From positions 1,302,001 to 1,366,000 of the forward strand of contig NZ_OY726394.1 of assembly GCF_963378075.1 (NCBI RefSeq): a stretch of DNA of 64,000 bases, in the 5' to 3' direction. Within the stretch, counting starts at the first letter, position 1; the number at the start of each line of letters is the position of its first letter. The notes under the pieces are model-generated. The model saw nothing but the letters and a program-made list of their open reading frames with translations, was not told where the DNA came from and ran no database searches. A program made the translations under genes and the position numbers. This DNA is from Mycolicibacter sp. MU0083. GTDB lineage: Bacteria > Actinomycetota > Actinomycetes > Mycobacteriales > Mycobacteriaceae. Below are positions 35,954 to 48,585 of this stretch, in pieces.

Positions 35954-37966
35954 ATGACGGCGATTTCGGCGACCCGCGGCCGTGCGGCGATGATCCTGCC
36001 GGTGCTGGCCGGGGCGGCGATCCTGGCGGGCGCCACCGCCGCGGGCATCGGCGCGCTGTCGTTGACCGATGCGCTGACCGCGACCGGCCTGCCCGATCCG
36101 GGGTGGGCGACCACCCTGGGTCTGCCGTTCGTGCGTGCCGCCGGGGAGGTCGCCGCGGTGGTGGCCGTCGGCTCGTTCCTACTCGCCGCGTTTCTGGTGC
36201 CCCCGCAGACCAGCGGGGTGCTCGACGTCGCCGGCTACCGGGCACTGCGGATCGGCACGATGGCCTCCGGCGCCTGGGCGGTGTGCGCCGCACTGCTGGT
36301 GCCGCTGACCATCTCCGACGTCTCCGGTCACCCGGTGTCGGAGTTCCTGGATCCGGCCACCACCTGGCGGCTGGCCGGGCTGATCGACACCGCGTCCGCC
36401 TGGCGGTGGACCGCGCTGCTGGCCGCCGGGCTGACCCTGCTGAGTCTGCCGGTGCTGCGGTGGGCCTGGACGCCGGTGCTGTTGGCGGGCTCCTTGCTGA
36501 CCCTGATCCCGCTGGGCCTGACCGGGCATTCCGCGGCCGGAGGATCACACGACCTGGCCACCAACAGCCTGCTCATCCACCTGCTCGCCGCGGGACTGTG
36601 GGCCGGCGGTCTGCTCGCGCTGCTGGTTCACGCGCTGCGCGGCGGTGAATACGCGGCGCTGGCGGCGCGGCGCTTCTCCACGGTGGCGTTGTGGTGCTTT
36701 GTGGCGATGGGATTCTCCGGGGTGATCAACGCCCTGGTGCGACTGTCCCCGGCGGATCTGCTGACCACCCCGTACGGCCGCCTGGTGACGGCGAAGGTGA
36801 TCGCGCTGGTCGCCCTCGGTGCCCTCGGCGTCGGCCAGCGCCGACGCGGGGTGGCGGCGCTGGCCGAAGACCCCGGCAACCGTGCCCCGCTGATCCGGTT
36901 GGCGTTGACCGAGGCGGTGGTCTTCGCGGCCACCTTCGGCGTCGCGGTAGGGCTGGGCCGCACTCCGCCGCCCCCGCCGGCGGTGCTCGACCCCTCCATC
37001 TCGATGGTCAAGATCGGCTACGACTTCGCCGGACCCCCGACGGTGGCGCGGATCCTGTTCGACTGGCGGTTCGACGTGCTGTTCGGAACCGCGGCGATCG
37101 TGCTGGCCGGTATCTACCTGGCGGGCGTGCTCCGGCTGCGCCGCCGCGGCGACGCCTGGCCAGCGGGCCGCACCACCGCCTGGATGCTGGGCTGTTTCAT
37201 GCTGCTGTTCGCCACCTCCTCGGGTACCGGCCGCTACATGCCGGCGATGTTCAGCATGCACATGGCGGTGCACATGCTGCTGTCCATGCTGGTGCCGATC
37301 CTGCTGGTGCTGGGCGGGCCGACCACACTGGCATTGCGTGCGCTTCCCGTCGCCGGTCGCGGTGAACCGCCCGGCCCCCGGGAGTGGCTGCTGGCCGCGC
37401 TGCACAGCCGGGTGTCGCGGTTCTTCACCAACCCGATCATCTCGGCGGTGATCTTCGTCGTCGGCTTCTACGGGCTGTACTTCAGCAGCCTCTTCGACTC
37501 GATCGTCGGCAGCCACGCCGGGCACGTCGCGATGAACATCCACTTCATGGCCAGCGGCTACCTCTTCTATTGGGTGGTGATCGGCGTAGATCCCACCCCC
37601 CGGCCCTTCTCGCCGCTGGCCAAGCTGGCGGTGGTGTTCGCCTCGCTGCCGCTGCACGGTTTCTTCGGCGTCCTCCTGATGGGCATGCACAAGGTGCTCG
37701 GCGAGTGGTTCTACGGCGCCCTGAATCTGCCCTGGCACACCGATCTGGCCGGGGATCAGCACCTCGCCGGCGGCATCACCTGGTCGGCGGGCGAGCTACC
37801 GCTGCTGATGGTGATGATCGCGCTGCTGGTGCAATGGCATCGCAGTGACCGCCGGACCGCCAAGCGACTGGACCGCGCCGCCGACCGCGACGAGGACGCC
37901 GAACTGGCCGCCTACAACGCGATGCTGTCCGAGATGGCCCGACGCGACGACGCAGCACGGAACTGA
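35954..37966 (+). CDS. CopD-CtaG fusion: copper transport / cytochrome c oxidase assembly membrane protein
   Basis: A 670-aa integral membrane protein with about 14-16 helices. The first half (1 to about 330) is a CopD-type copper resistance/transport domain (LTGHSAAGGSHDLATNSLLIHLLAAGLWAGGL, with its His/Met-lined helices). The second half (about 365-640) is a CtaG/caa3 assembly domain with GRYMPAMFSMHMAVHMLLSM, NIHFMASGYLFYW and PLHGFFGVLLMGMHKVLG, the conserved His/Met pairs that bind copper. It is likely to deliver copper to aa3 oxidase. The last 35 residues are charged and cytoplasmic. ATG 35954 is chosen over GTG 35927. It resembles Rv0102, which in M. tuberculosis is not in this neighbourhood. 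Confidence 0.88.
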   Translation: MTAISATRGRAAMILPVLAGAAILAGATAAGIGALSLTDALTATGLPDPGWATTLGLPFVRAAGEVAAVVAVGSFLLAAFLVPPQTSGVLDVAGYRALRIGTMASGAWAVCAALLVPLTISDVSGHPVSEFLDPATTWRLAGLIDTASAWRWTALLAAGLTLLSLPVLRWAWTPVLLAGSLLTLIPLGLTGHSAAGGSHDLATNSLLIHLLAAGLWAGGLLALLVHALRGGEYAALAARRFSTVALWCFVAMGFSGVINALVRLSPADLLTTPYGRLVTAKVIALVALGALGVGQRRRGVAALAEDPGNRAPLIRLALTEAVVFAATFGVAVGLGRTPPPPPAVLDPSISMVKIGYDFAGPPTVARILFDWRFDVLFGTAAIVLAGIYLAGVLRLRRRGDAWPAGRTTAWMLGCFMLLFATSSGTGRYMPAMFSMHMAVHMLLSMLVPILLVLGGPTTLALRALPVAGRGEPPGPREWLLAALHSRVSRFFTNPIISAVIFVVGFYGLYFSSLFDSIVGSHAGHVAMNIHFMASGYLFYWVVIGVDPTPRPFSPLAKLAVVFASLPLHGFFGVLLMGMHKVLGEWFYGALNLPWHTDLAGDQHLAGGITWSAGELPLLMVMIALLVQWHRSDRRTAKRLDRAADRDEDAELAAYNAMLSEMARRDDAARN

Positions 37967-38001
37967 TTCAGACGACCGATACGACGCGCAGGAGACCTAC
38001 C

Positions 38002-38832
38002 GTGAACTCACCCCGCACCATCGTGATCACCGGCGCCAGCGACGGGATCGGCGCCGTCGCCGCACGCGCCCTGGCCGGCCCCGAGACCCGACTGGTCATC
38101 GTGGGACGGTCGGCCCAGAAATTGGCGCCGATCGCCGAAGATACCGATGCGATCGCGCTGACCGCGGATTTCGCCGACCTGGAGCAGGTCCGCACGCTGG
38201 CACAGCAGATCCGTGACCGGGCCGGCACCATCGACGTCCTGATGAACAACGCGGGCGGCACGTTCGCGCCCGGGCTGCGCACCACCGACGGCCACGAACC
38301 CAACTTCCAGATCAACCACCTGGCGCCGTTCCTGCTGACCAACCTGCTGCGCGACCGGCTGGCCGACGGCGGTGGCGCACTGGTGTTGAACACCTCGAGC
38401 GTCGGCAATCTGTTCGGGCACGTCGACCTGACGGACCTGGATTACGACCGCCGGCGGGTGTCGGAGATGCGGGCCTACGGCACCGGCAAACTCATGAACA
38501 TCCTGTTCACCCGGGGTATCGCGCAGCGTTGGGCCGACGACGGGATCTATTCGGCCGCCGTGCATCCGGGGCCGGCGGCGACCAGCTTCGGCAGGGATTC
38601 GTGGTTCGTCGGCCTGCTCTACCGCACCCCGCTGAGCCGGCTGGCGACGATCACCCCGGAACAGGGAGCATCCCCGCTGATCGCATTGGCCGAGCGCGGT
38701 GCCGACCCGGAGATCAACGGGGTCTACTTCCACCGCCATCGCGCCGCGGGCCGCGAGAACCGGCAAGCCCACGATCAGAAGCTGATCGACGGGTTATGGG
38801 AGATCTCGGCCGAACTCGTCGGCTTGGACTGA
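38002..38832 (+). CDS. Short-chain dehydrogenase/reductase
   Basis: 276 aa, SDR of the retinol-dehydrogenase-like (WWOX/RDH) group: ITGASDGIGAVAARALAG (about residues 9-26), NNAGG, the catalytic serine in LNTSSVGN, and YGTGK as YxxxK. Substrate unknown. Start GTG 38002 with GGAG about 8 nt upstream; 35 bp after the CopD-CtaG gene. Its 3' end overlaps the 3' end of the convergent MFS gene by 39 bp, probably because the MFS frame was lengthened (see repeat 38865-38918). Confidence 0.87.
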   Translation: MNSPRTIVITGASDGIGAVAARALAGPETRLVIVGRSAQKLAPIAEDTDAIALTADFADLEQVRTLAQQIRDRAGTIDVLMNNAGGTFAPGLRTTDGHEPNFQINHLAPFLLTNLLRDRLADGGGALVLNTSSVGNLFGHVDLTDLDYDRRRVSEMRAYGTGKLMNILFTRGIAQRWADDGIYSAAVHPGPAATSFGRDSWFVGLLYRTPLSRLATITPEQGASPLIALAERGADPEINGVYFHRHRAAGRENRQAHDQKLIDGLWEISAELVGLD

Positions 38833-40332
38833 GACCCGCCCCGAAGCACCGGATGCCCCGGACCCATGCGGCGGTCCCAGCTTCGGCTCTCCTTCGTCGA
38901 GCCTCGCTGAACCGCCGGCTTCGGCGATCGCGTCGGCCTCCTGCTCGGTGGCCACCGACGGTCCCGAACCGGGGAGGCGTTTGCCGGCGGTCTCCGGGGT
39001 GAACCACAGCGTGATCGCACCCACGACGCCCGCGCACATCAGGATGTAGGCCGGCAGCATCACGTTGCCGGTGCCCGACACCAGGGTCTCGGCGACCAGG
39101 GGAGTGGTGCCACCGAACGCCGACACCGAGATGTTGAAGCCGATCGCTACCGCGAAGAAGCGCACCTGAGTGGGGAACAGCGCGGGCAGCGTCGACGGCG
39201 TGGTGCTGTAGAAGCAGACCAGCATCACACCGATCAGCAGCACACCCAGCAGGCGCAGCGGGTAGCTTCCGCCGTGCCGGATCAGCAGGAACGCCGGAAC
39301 CGAGCCGAAGATCAGCAACACGCTGCCCGTCCACAACAGTGGTTTGCGGCCGATCCGATCGGACAGCCGCGCCAGCGGCATCACCGCGACCAGCATCACC
39401 ACCAGGGCCACCACGATCATCGTCAGACCGCGGCTGCCGCTGATCCCACCGACCTGCTTGAAGTACGTCGGCAGATACCCGGTGAGCATGTAGTTGGTGA
39501 CGTTCTCGGCCAACACCAGGCCCATGCAGATCAACAGCCCGCGGCGCTGGCCGACCACGGTCTGCTGGAACTGCTGCCATCCGCTGGGGCGGCCCGCCCC
39601 GTCCTCGCCGGGCTGTTCCAGCCCTTCGAAGGCCGGCGATTCATCGATGCGCAACCGCAGAATCAGCGTGACGACGGCCAGCGGAACGCCCAGCAGGAAC
39701 GGCACCCGCCAACCCCAGGCCAACATGTCCGAGACCGGCAGCTGGGAGTTGAGCAGGGTCACCACGCCGGCACCGGTGATGTAACCGCCCAACGTGCCCA
39801 GCGGCAGGAACCCGGTCAGCGCACCGCGACTGCGGTCCGGGGCGTGTTCGCTGACGTAGGTCATGGCGCCGACGTACTCGCCGCCGGTGGAGAAGCCCTG
39901 CATGATCTTGGTGACGATCAGCAGGATCGGCGCCCAGACCCCGATCTCCTCGTAGGACGGCAACAGGCCGGTGATCGTGGTGCCCAGCGCCATCAGTGCG
40001 ACGGTCATGATCAAGACCCGCTTGCGGCCGATGCGGTCACCGAGCGCGCCGAAGACGATGCCGCCGAACGGGCGGACCGCGAATGCGGCCGCGAGCGTGC
40101 CGAAGGTGGCGATCAGGCCTACCGCGCTGGCACTGTCACCGGGGTAGAACACCTGCGCGATGGTGGTGGCCAGGAAGCCGTAGATGCCGAAGTCGTACCA
40201 CTCCATGAAGTTGCCGACCGCGGTGCCGGTGATCGACCGGCGCATCGCTTTAGGGTCCGAGACACGGATTTCGTCCCGTTTCCATGTCCCGCGGTTCTTG
40301 TGTTCGCCGCCGGACGTGCCTTTGGTATCCAC
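38794..40332 (-). CDS. ProP-like MFS transporter (metabolite:H+ symporter)
   Basis: About 512 aa, 12 membrane segments, MHS family: AVGNFMEWYDFGIYGFLATTIA at the first helix, GDRIGRKRVLI (loop 2-3 signature), RLSDRIGRKPLLW (loop 8-9), and GGEYVGAMTYVSEHAPDRSRG, which is diagnostic of the family. Substrates include betaine, proline, alpha-ketoglutarate and shikimate; not resolvable here. The start is uncertain: GTG 40332 lies about 9 nt after a TATACGT box on the same strand, suggesting a leaderless transcript; ATG 40389 or an ATG at about 40248 are alternatives. The C-terminal tail (about 472-490) is encoded by a repeat also found in pepN. Confidence 0.85.
   Translation of the reverse strand: MDTKGTSGGEHKNRGTWKRDEIRVSDPKAMRRSITGTAVGNFMEWYDFGIYGFLATTIAQVFYPGDSASAVGLIATFGTLAAAFAVRPFGGIVFGALGDRIGRKRVLIMTVALMALGTTITGLLPSYEEIGVWAPILLIVTKIMQGFSTGGEYVGAMTYVSEHAPDRSRGALTGFLPLGTLGGYITGAGVVTLLNSQLPVSDMLAWGWRVPFLLGVPLAVVTLILRLRIDESPAFEGLEQPGEDGAGRPSGWQQFQQTVVGQRRGLLICMGLVLAENVTNYMLTGYLPTYFKQVGGISGSRGLTMIVVALVVMLVAVMPLARLSDRIGRKPLLWTGSVLLIFGSVPAFLLIRHGGSYPLRLLGVLLIGVMLVCFYSTTPSTLPALFPTQVRFFAVAIGFNISVSAFGGTTPLVAETLVSGTGNVMLPAYILMCAGVVGAITLWFTPETAGKRLPGSGPSVATEQEADAIAEAGGSARLDEGEPKLGPPHGSGASGASGRVSVQADEFGRDLP
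38865..38918. repeat. 54-bp repeat, copy 1 (in MFS C-terminal tail)
   Basis: This segment (CATGCGGCGGTCCCAGCTTC onward, containing GTCGAGCCTCGCTGAACC) matches 54473-54526 inside pepN at 49 of 54 positions by hand alignment, in the same orientation. In the MFS frame it encodes SARLDEGEPKLGPPH in the cytoplasmic tail after the last helix. The two host genes are otherwise unrelated, so it is an inserted element, not shared ancestry. Confidence 0.85.
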
Positions 40333-40407
40333 CGAATGCAACGTATACCACTTGGCCGAGTTGGGCGCGTTGACCCTATCGGCCCGCATGGCGCGGCAGC
40401 CTCTACC

Positions 40408-41223
40408 ATGGCGGGCATGCGCAGGCTCCCAGCTGTCCTGTCCGTGGTGAGCGCCGCTGTCCTGGCCGCCGGCTGCTCATCGGCACCGTCCCCGACGCCG
40501 GATCCGGGATCGTCCGCTCCGGCGGTGTCCTCGAGTGCCGCGCCGACCAGTCCGGTGCCCTCGCCGACCGAAACCCCGGCCCCCACGTCCTCGAAGAAGC
40601 ACAGCGAACCGCTGCCGGACGCCTCGGCGATCCTCAAGGAATCCAGCGCCACCACCGCAGCGCTCGACAGCGCGCATCTGAGCCTTTCGGCCAGCAGCGG
40701 CATCGAGAACATGGCGATCACCTCGCTCGACGGCGACGTGACCCGGCAGCCCGCCGAGGCGGCGAAGGGCTACGCCAAGATCGCCTATCGGGGGGCGCGG
40801 GCGTTCGTCGAGTTCGTCGTTTTCGACGGCGACCTCTACGTGTCTCAGGACACCGGTCGGTGGGTCGACTACGGGCCTGCCGAGAATTTCTACGACGTGG
40901 CGTCGATCCTGAGCCCGGAAACCGGGCTCGCCGGGATGCTGACCGACCTCATCGACCCCCAGGTCGAAGGTCGCGAGACCATCGCTCTGGGCGCCGACAC
41001 GGTGCACGCCGTTCGGATCGCCGGCCAGGTGTCGGCCGGCGCGGCGAAGAAGATCGTGCCGCAGTTGCAGGCCACCAAACGGGTGTCGTGCACGGTCTGG
41101 GTGGAGGAGACCGGTGCGCATCACCTGGTGGCGCTCAAGCTGGCGTCGGGCGCCGACCAGACCGTCGTGATCACCTTCTCGAACTGGAATGCGCCGGTGC
41201 ACGTCGGCAAGCCGCGGGTCTAG
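40408..41223 (+). CDS. Lipoprotein, LppX/LprAFG family
   Basis: 271 aa. A type II signal peptide has lipobox VLAAGC (Cys about residue 23). A Ser/Pro/Thr-rich linker follows (about 25-70), then a mature domain with SLDGDVTRQP, AKIAYRGARAFVEFVVFDGDLYVSQDTGRWVDYGP, and a C-terminal VSCTVWVEETGAHHLVALKL. This is the half-open beta-barrel fold of LprG/LppX/LprF, which carries triacylated lipids across the cell envelope. The exact paralogue cannot be told; the long linker and context differ from lprG-p55. Start ATG 40408 (or 40417), divergent from the MFS gene over a 75-bp shared promoter region. Confidence 0.87.
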   Translation: MAGMRRLPAVLSVVSAAVLAAGCSSAPSPTPDPGSSAPAVSSSAAPTSPVPSPTETPAPTSSKKHSEPLPDASAILKESSATTAALDSAHLSLSASSGIENMAITSLDGDVTRQPAEAAKGYAKIAYRGARAFVEFVVFDGDLYVSQDTGRWVDYGPAENFYDVASILSPETGLAGMLTDLIDPQVEGRETIALGADTVHAVRIAGQVSAGAAKKIVPQLQATKRVSCTVWVEETGAHHLVALKLASGADQTVVITFSNWNAPVHVGKPRV

Positions 41224-41377
41224 CCCGGTTGCGGGGATCGATCCCCAGATCGCGTTTCTTCCACAGGTGCGGTGCCGCGCCGGGGTCGGCCGACCGATGT
41301 TGTCGGGGCGGCGGGGCCCAATGGGTGCAGCACCGGCGGGCATATCGGGCCCGCTGCAACCAGGAAGGAATCCCGCT

Positions 41378-41839
41378 ATGTACGAAACTCTGCTGACCGT
41401 GGTCGGCAACATCGCCTCTGACCCGATCCGCCGCCGGGTGGGGGACCACGAACTGATCAAATTCCGGGTCGCCAGCAACTCGCGCCGCCGCAGTGCCGAC
41501 GGTGGCTGGGAGACCGGCAACTCGCTGTTCGTGACGGTCAACTGTTGGGACAGGCTGGTCACCGGGGTCGGCGCGTCCCTGGGCAAGGGGTCACCGGTGA
41601 TCGTGGTCGGACACGTCTTCACCAGCGAGTACGAGGACAAGGACGGGGTTCGCCGCACGTCGGTGGAAGTACGCGCGACCGCGGTCGGACCCGATCTGGC
41701 GCGGTGCGCCGCGCGCATCGAGAAGCTGATCGCGGCGGGTCCGGAGATTCCGGCGGCCGGGGACGTCGCCGACGTCGAGGATGCGGAGTCCGTCGATGAG
41801 GGCACCGACGTCGACGACGAGATGGCGTTGAGCGCCTGA
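41378..41839 (+). CDS. ssb: Second single-stranded DNA-binding protein (SsbB-type)
   Basis: 153 aa. One OB-fold (about 1-110) begins MYETLLTVVGNIASDPIRRRV and contains WETGNSLFVTVNCWDRLV and KGSPVIVVGHVFTSEYEDKDGVRR. The C-terminal 35 residues are acidic (DVEDAESVDEGTDVDDEMALSA) but lack the Asp-Asp-Ile-Pro-Phe tip that recruits partners in the essential SSB. This matches the paralogue Rv2478c rather than the replicative Ssb. AGGAAGG lies upstream of ATG 41378; ettA follows 165 bp later. The 154 bp before it, after the lipoprotein gene, show no gene. Confidence 0.9.
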   Translation: MYETLLTVVGNIASDPIRRRVGDHELIKFRVASNSRRRSADGGWETGNSLFVTVNCWDRLVTGVGASLGKGSPVIVVGHVFTSEYEDKDGVRRTSVEVRATAVGPDLARCAARIEKLIAAGPEIPAAGDVADVEDAESVDEGTDVDDEMALSA

Positions 41840-42004
41840 CCGCCGGAGCAGGGGTCACCGGGCCGTTCCCCGACGACGTCATCGATGTCGACGGTATTCG
41901 GTCCGGCCCGGTGGCACCGTCCGGCAGCAGCCGACGGTCACGTCGCACGACCCCCTAGGATGGGCAGCGAGCAAATTCGCGAGACCAGGAGGCGACACCC
42001 CGGC

Positions 42005-43678
<1,674 letters not shown>

Positions 43679-43731
43679 GGTTGGTCCGGTAGCGGCGCTG
43701 CCGGAACTGACACCGGTCAGGAGGGGTGGGG

Positions 43732-46700
43732 ATGACGAGGTCCACCGACGAGTCGACCACGTGGACGACGTTCCCCGATCCCGCTGAGCCGCACGGCATC
43801 CCCGACTGGGTCTCGACCGCTTACGTCGAGACCTATCGCGGGTCGCACAGCGACTCCCTGGCCGGTGACGAACCCCCCGCCGTCGCCCCGGCCGGCCGGA
43901 CCGTCGCCACCGCGGTGGTGACCCCCGCGCTGGTCGCCGCACACGCGCGGTTGGCGCAACGCCGACTCCCCGGCCGAACCGGGATCGCGGTGTACTCCGT
44001 CGACGACGGCTTCGGATTCGGGCCCGCACTGCAGGTGGTCACCGAACCGGCGGGCATGCTGATGGACTCGGTGGCGGTGCTGCTGCACCGCCTGGGTGTG
44101 GCCTACATCGGGATCATGACCCCGCAGTTCACGGTGCAGCGTGACCCGGCCGGGAACCTGCGCGGTGTCGCTCCGGCATCCGGTGACGGCGCGGCCGGCG
44201 CCGAGACCTGGATCCACGTCCAGCTCGCGCCGTCGGTGAGCCGCAACACCCTCGCCGAGCTCGAACGGCTGCTGCCCGATGTGATGGCCGACGTCCGCCA
44301 GGTGGCCATCGACGCCACCGCGATGCGGGCCGCGCTGACCGAGCTTGCCGACGAGGTGGAGACCGACCCGCACGGCCACTACGCCGCGCCGGACCGGCAC
44401 GACGTCGCCGCACTGCTGCACTGGCTGGCCGACGGCCACTTCGTGCTCCTGGGATATCAGCGCGGGGAAGTGCGCGACGGTCAGGTCTTGGTCGACGACG
44501 CGGCACGGCTGGGTGTGCTGCAGTTGCGTAAATCCTTGCGTCCCAGGCTTACCGGAGAGAACCTGCTGACATTGGCACAGGCCACCGTGCCCAGCTACAT
44601 GAGGTTCGGTTCGCACACCTACGTGGTGGCGATCCGCGAGGACACCGGCGACCGTATCGTGGCGCACCGTTTCGTCGGGCTGTTCACCGCCGGCGCCATG
44701 AACGCCGACGTCTTTGCGATCCCGGTCATCTCCCACACCGTCCGGCGGGCCTTGGCGCTGGCCGATCAGGAACCCGGGCATCCGGGGCAGCTGTTACTCG
44801 ACATCATTCAGACCGTGCCACGCACCGAGCTTTTCGCGATCGATGCGGAACAGCTGCTCACCATGGCGCTGGCGGTCTCGGACCTGGGTTCACGGCGCGG
44901 AACCCTGCTGTTCCTGCGCGGTGACCGTACCGGCCGGTTCGTTTCCTGCCTGGTGTACCTACCGCGAGATCGTTACACCACACCGGTGCGCGTACAGATG
45001 GAAGACATCCTGGTTCGCGAGTTCGGCGGAGTGGGTTTGGAATACAGCGCCCGGGTCAGCGAAGCGCCTTGGGCACTGTTGCATTTCATGGTGCGGATGT
45101 CCGATGCCCCCGACGCCCGTACGGTCGACACCGGCGAGCAGAACCGGGTCCGGATCCAGGCGCTGCTCGCCGAGACCACCCGAAACTGGGGGGACCGGCT
45201 ACTCGAGGCGGCCGCGCAGGACTCCATCGAAGCCGAGGTGGCCGAACACTATGCGGCGGCGTTCGGCGAGATCTACAAGCAGGCCGTCACACCCGCCGAG
45301 GCCGTCGGGGACATCGCGATCATCGAGCGGTTGACCGACGGTTCGGTCGAGCTGGTGTACTCCGGCCTCGGTGAAGCCGATGGCGGAGAGCTGGCCTGGT
45401 TCCTCGGCGGGCACGGTGCGTCGCTGAGCCAACTGCTGCCGATGCTGCAGTGCATGGGGGTGGCGGTACTCGAGGAGCGACCGTTCACCGTAACCCGCGC
45501 CGACGGACTCAAAGCGTGGATCTACAAGTTCAAGGTATCACCGGACTCCACCATCGAGATTCCGCAGACCCGCAGCGAAAAGGACGACGCAGAAAGGCGT
45601 TTCGCCGAAGGAGTCACCGCGATCTGGGCGGGTCGAGCCGAGGCCGACCACTTCAACGAGTTGGTGCTGCGCGCCGGGCTGACCTGGGAGCAGGTGGTGG
45701 TGCTGCGCGGCTACGCCAAATATCTGCGTCAGGCCCGGTTTCCCTACAGCGAGAGTCACATCGCAGCGGTGCTCAGCGAGTACCCGGGCATCGCGCGAGG
45801 GCTGGTGGCCCTGTTCGAGGCGCTGTTCGAGCCCGCCCGGACGGACCGGAACCGGGACGCGCAAGCCGCCGCGGCCGCCGTCGCCGCCGGCATCGACGCG
45901 GTCGTCAGCCTCGACACCGACCGGGTACTGCGGGCCTTCGCCTCGCTGATTCAAGCCACGCTGCGCACCAATTACTTCGTCACCGAAGCCGGTTCGGCAC
46001 GCGCCCACAACGTGCTGTCGCTCAAGCTGGACGCCACCCTGATCGACGAGTTGCCGCTGCCGCGACCGAAGTTCGAGATCTTCGTCTACTCACCTCGCGT
46101 CGAGGGGGTCCACCTACGGTTCGGTTACGTCTCGCGTGGCGGGCTGCGCTGGTCGGACCGTCGCGAGGACTACCGCACCGAGGTCCTCGGCCTGGTCAAA
46201 GCGCAAGAGGTCAAAAACGCCGTCATCGTTCCGACCGGAGCGAAAGGCGGGTTCGTGGTCAAGAACCCGCCGGCCCCCACCGGCAACCCGGTCACCGACC
46301 GAGACGCGGTGCGGGCCGAAGGAATCGCCTGCTACACCCTGTTCATCTCGGGTCTGCTCGACGTCACCGACAACGTCGACCACGCGACCGGAGCGGTCAG
46401 CACACCGGCGCAGGTGGTGCGCCGCGACGGCGACGACGCCTACCTGGTGGTGGCCGCCGACAAGGGCACCGCCAGCTTCTCCGACATCGCCAACGGTGTC
46501 GCCGCGTCCTACGGCTTCTGGCTGGGCGACGCGTTCGCCTCCGGCGGATCGGTCGGCTACGACCACAAGGAGATGGGCATCACCGCCAAGGGTGCCTGGG
46601 AGTCGGTCAAGCGGCACTTCCGTGAGATGGGAATCGACACCCAGACCGAGGATTTCACCGTCGTCGGCATCGGCGACATGAGCGGCGACGTCTTCGGTAA

Positions 46701-48585
46701 CGGGATGCTGCGCAGCGAACACATCCGACTGGTGGCCGCCTTCGACCATCGGCACATCTTCCTCGATCCCGACCCCGATCCCGCCCGGTCCTTCGCCGAG
46801 CGCGAGCGACTGTTCGACCTGCCCCGTTCCAGCTGGGACGACTACGACAAGGCGCTGATCAGTGCGGGCGGCGGGGTCTACCCGCGGGATCTGAAGTCGG
46901 TACCGGTCACCTCCCAGGTCGCCGCGGTACTGGGGCTCGGCGACGACGTCGCCGAACTGACCCCACCCGCACTGATCCGGGCCATCTTGCGGGCACCGGT
47001 GGACCTGCTGTTCAACGGCGGTATTGGCACCTACGTCAAAGCCGAAACCGAATCCGACGGCGATGTCGGAGACCGCGCCAACGACCAGGTTCGAGTCAAC
47101 GGAAACCAGGTGCGCGCCAAGGTGATCGGCGAAGGCGGGAACCTCGGCGTCACCCCGCTGGGACGCGTCGAATTCGACCTCGCCGGCGGGCGGATCAACA
47201 CCGACGCCCTGGACAACTCCGCGGGCGTCGACTGCTCCGACCACGAGGTCAACATCAAGATCCTGATCGACGCCCTGGTCACCGTCGGCAAACTCGACGC
47301 GGCCGACCGACCCGCACTGCTGGAGTCGATGACCGACGAGGTCAGTGCGCTGGTGCTGGCCGACAACACCGCCCAGAACGATCTGATGGGTACCAGCCGG
47401 ACCAACGCCGCGAGCCTGCTGCCGGTGCACGCCGATCAGATCCGGCACCTGGTGGCCGATCGTGGCCTCAACCGCGAACTGGAGGCGCTGCCGTCGGAGA
47501 AGGAGATCTCCCGGCGCGCCGAGGCGGGGCTGGGGCTGGCGTCGCCGGAACTGGCCACGTTGATGGCGCACGTCAAGCTGACCCTCAAAGCCGCGGTACT
47601 GGCCACCGAACTACCCGATCAGGACGTGTTCGCGGCACGCCTGCCGCAGTACTTCCCGCAGGTCTTGCAGCAGCGCTTCGGCGCCGAGATCCGCGCCCAT
47701 CAACTGCGCCGCGAGATCGTCACCACCATGCTCATCAACGATATGGTGGACACCGCGGGCATCACCTACGCCTACCGGATCACCGAAGACGTCGGCGTCG
47801 ACCTGATCGACGCGGTACGCGCTTACGTCGCCACCGATGCGATCTTCGGAGTGGGGGAGCTGTGGCGGCGAATCCGCGCCGCCGGTGAGCACGACCGGCT
47901 TCCGGTGGCCGTGACCGACCGGATGACCCTGGACCTGCGCCGACTCATCGACCGGGCGGGCCGTTGGCTGCTCAACTACCGCCCGCAACCGCTGGCGGTG
48001 GGCGCCGAGATCAACCGGTTCGCCGAGCAGGTCGCCGCGTTGACGCCGCGGATGTCCGGGTGGCTGCGCGGCGACGACGCCGCGATCGTCGCCGAACACG
48101 TCGGTGAGTTCGAAGCCCAGGGTGTACCCCACGATCTGGCCGTCGACGTCGCGATGGGTCTGTACCGCTACAGCCTGCTCGACATCATCGACGTCGCCGA
48201 CATCGCCGAACGCGACGCCGACGAGGTCGCCGACACCTACTTCGCGTTGATGGATCGGCTCGGCACCGACGGGCTACTGACCGCGGTCGCCCAACTGCCC
48301 CGCAATGACCGCTGGCATGCCTTGGCGCGGTTGGCGATCCGTGATGACATCTACAATTCGGTGCGATCGCTGTGCCTGGACGTGCTGGCGGTCGGAGAAC
48401 CGGACGAGGACGGGATGCAGAAAATCGCCGAGTGGGAATCGACCAACGCCTCGCGTGTGCACCGCGCGCAACGCACCTTGACCCAGATCTACGAATCCGA
48501 TCAGCGAGACCTGGCGACGCTGTCGGTGGCGGCACGGCAGATCCGCAGCATGACTCGCGCCAGCGGGCGGGGAGCGACCTCGTGA
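43732..48585 (+). CDS. gdh: Large NAD-specific glutamate dehydrogenase (L_180/GDH-180 type)
   Basis: 1617 aa, the very large GDH class: an about 700-residue N-terminal regulatory region (with ACT-like folds), the catalytic core at about 760-1180, and a helical C-terminal domain. In the core, [40 protein letters not shown] holds the substrate-binding lysines and [15 protein letters not shown] the NAD-binding region. It deaminates glutamate to 2-oxoglutarate, the major anaplerotic route from glutamate in mycobacteria. The orthologue Rv2476c is regulated by binding of GarA. AGGAGG lies 7 nt before ATG 43732, which is therefore preferred to GTG 43726. It is coupled to the thioesterase gene by GTGA. 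Confidence 0.95.
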   Translation: MTRSTDESTTWTTFPDPAEPHGIPDWVSTAYVETYRGSHSDSLAGDEPPAVAPAGRTVATAVVTPALVAAHARLAQRRLPGRTGIAVYSVDDGFGFGPALQVVTEPAGMLMDSVAVLLHRLGVAYIGIMTPQFTVQRDPAGNLRGVAPASGDGAAGAETWIHVQLAPSVSRNTLAELERLLPDVMADVRQVAIDATAMRAALTELADEVETDPHGHYAAPDRHDVAALLHWLADGHFVLLGYQRGEVRDGQVLVDDAARLGVLQLRKSLRPRLTGENLLTLAQATVPSYMRFGSHTYVVAIREDTGDRIVAHRFVGLFTAGAMNADVFAIPVISHTVRRALALADQEPGHPGQLLLDIIQTVPRTELFAIDAEQLLTMALAVSDLGSRRGTLLFLRGDRTGRFVSCLVYLPRDRYTTPVRVQMEDILVREFGGVGLEYSARVSEAPWALLHFMVRMSDAPDARTVDTGEQNRVRIQALLAETTRNWGDRLLEAAAQDSIEAEVAEHYAAAFGEIYKQAVTPAEAVGDIAIIERLTDGSVELVYSGLGEADGGELAWFLGGHGASLSQLLPMLQCMGVAVLEERPFTVTRADGLKAWIYKFKVSPDSTIEIPQTRSEKDDAERRFAEGVTAIWAGRAEADHFNELVLRAGLTWEQVVVLRGYAKYLRQARFPYSESHIAAVLSEYPGIARGLVALFEALFEPARTDRNRDAQAAAAAVAAGIDAVVSLDTDRVLRAFASLIQATLRTNYFVTEAGSARAHNVLSLKLDATLIDELPLPRPKFEIFVYSPRVEGVHLRFGYVSRGGLRWSDRREDYRTEVLGLVKAQEVKNAVIVPTGAKGGFVVKNPPAPTGNPVTDRDAVRAEGIACYTLFISGLLDVTDNVDHATGAVSTPAQVVRRDGDDAYLVVAADKGTASFSDIANGVAASYGFWLGDAFASGGSVGYDHKEMGITAKGAWESVKRHFREMGIDTQTEDFTVVGIGDMSGDVFGNGMLRSEHIRLVAAFDHRHIFLDPDPDPARSFAERERLFDLPRSSWDDYDKALISAGGGVYPRDLKSVPVTSQVAAVLGLGDDVAELTPPALIRAILRAPVDLLFNGGIGTYVKAETESDGDVGDRANDQVRVNGNQVRAKVIGEGGNLGVTPLGRVEFDLAGGRINTDALDNSAGVDCSDHEVNIKILIDALVTVGKLDAADRPALLESMTDEVSALVLADNTAQNDLMGTSRTNAASLLPVHADQIRHLVADRGLNRELEALPSEKEISRRAEAGLGLASPELATLMAHVKLTLKAAVLATELPDQDVFAARLPQYFPQVLQQRFGAEIRAHQLRREIVTTMLINDMVDTAGITYAYRITEDVGVDLIDAVRAYVATDAIFGVGELWRRIRAAGEHDRLPVAVTDRMTLDLRRLIDRAGRWLLNYRPQPLAVGAEINRFAEQVAALTPRMSGWLRGDDAAIVAEHVGEFEAQGVPHDLAVDVAMGLYRYSLLDIIDVADIAERDADEVADTYFALMDRLGTDGLLTAVAQLPRNDRWHALARLAIRDDIYNSVRSLCLDVLAVGEPDEDGMQKIAEWESTNASRVHRAQRTLTQIYESDQRDLATLSVAARQIRSMTRASGRGATS

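Noticed and set aside
46114..47571. 485-aa open frame antisense to gdh
   Set aside because: Shadow of the catalytic core of the large glutamate dehydrogenase.
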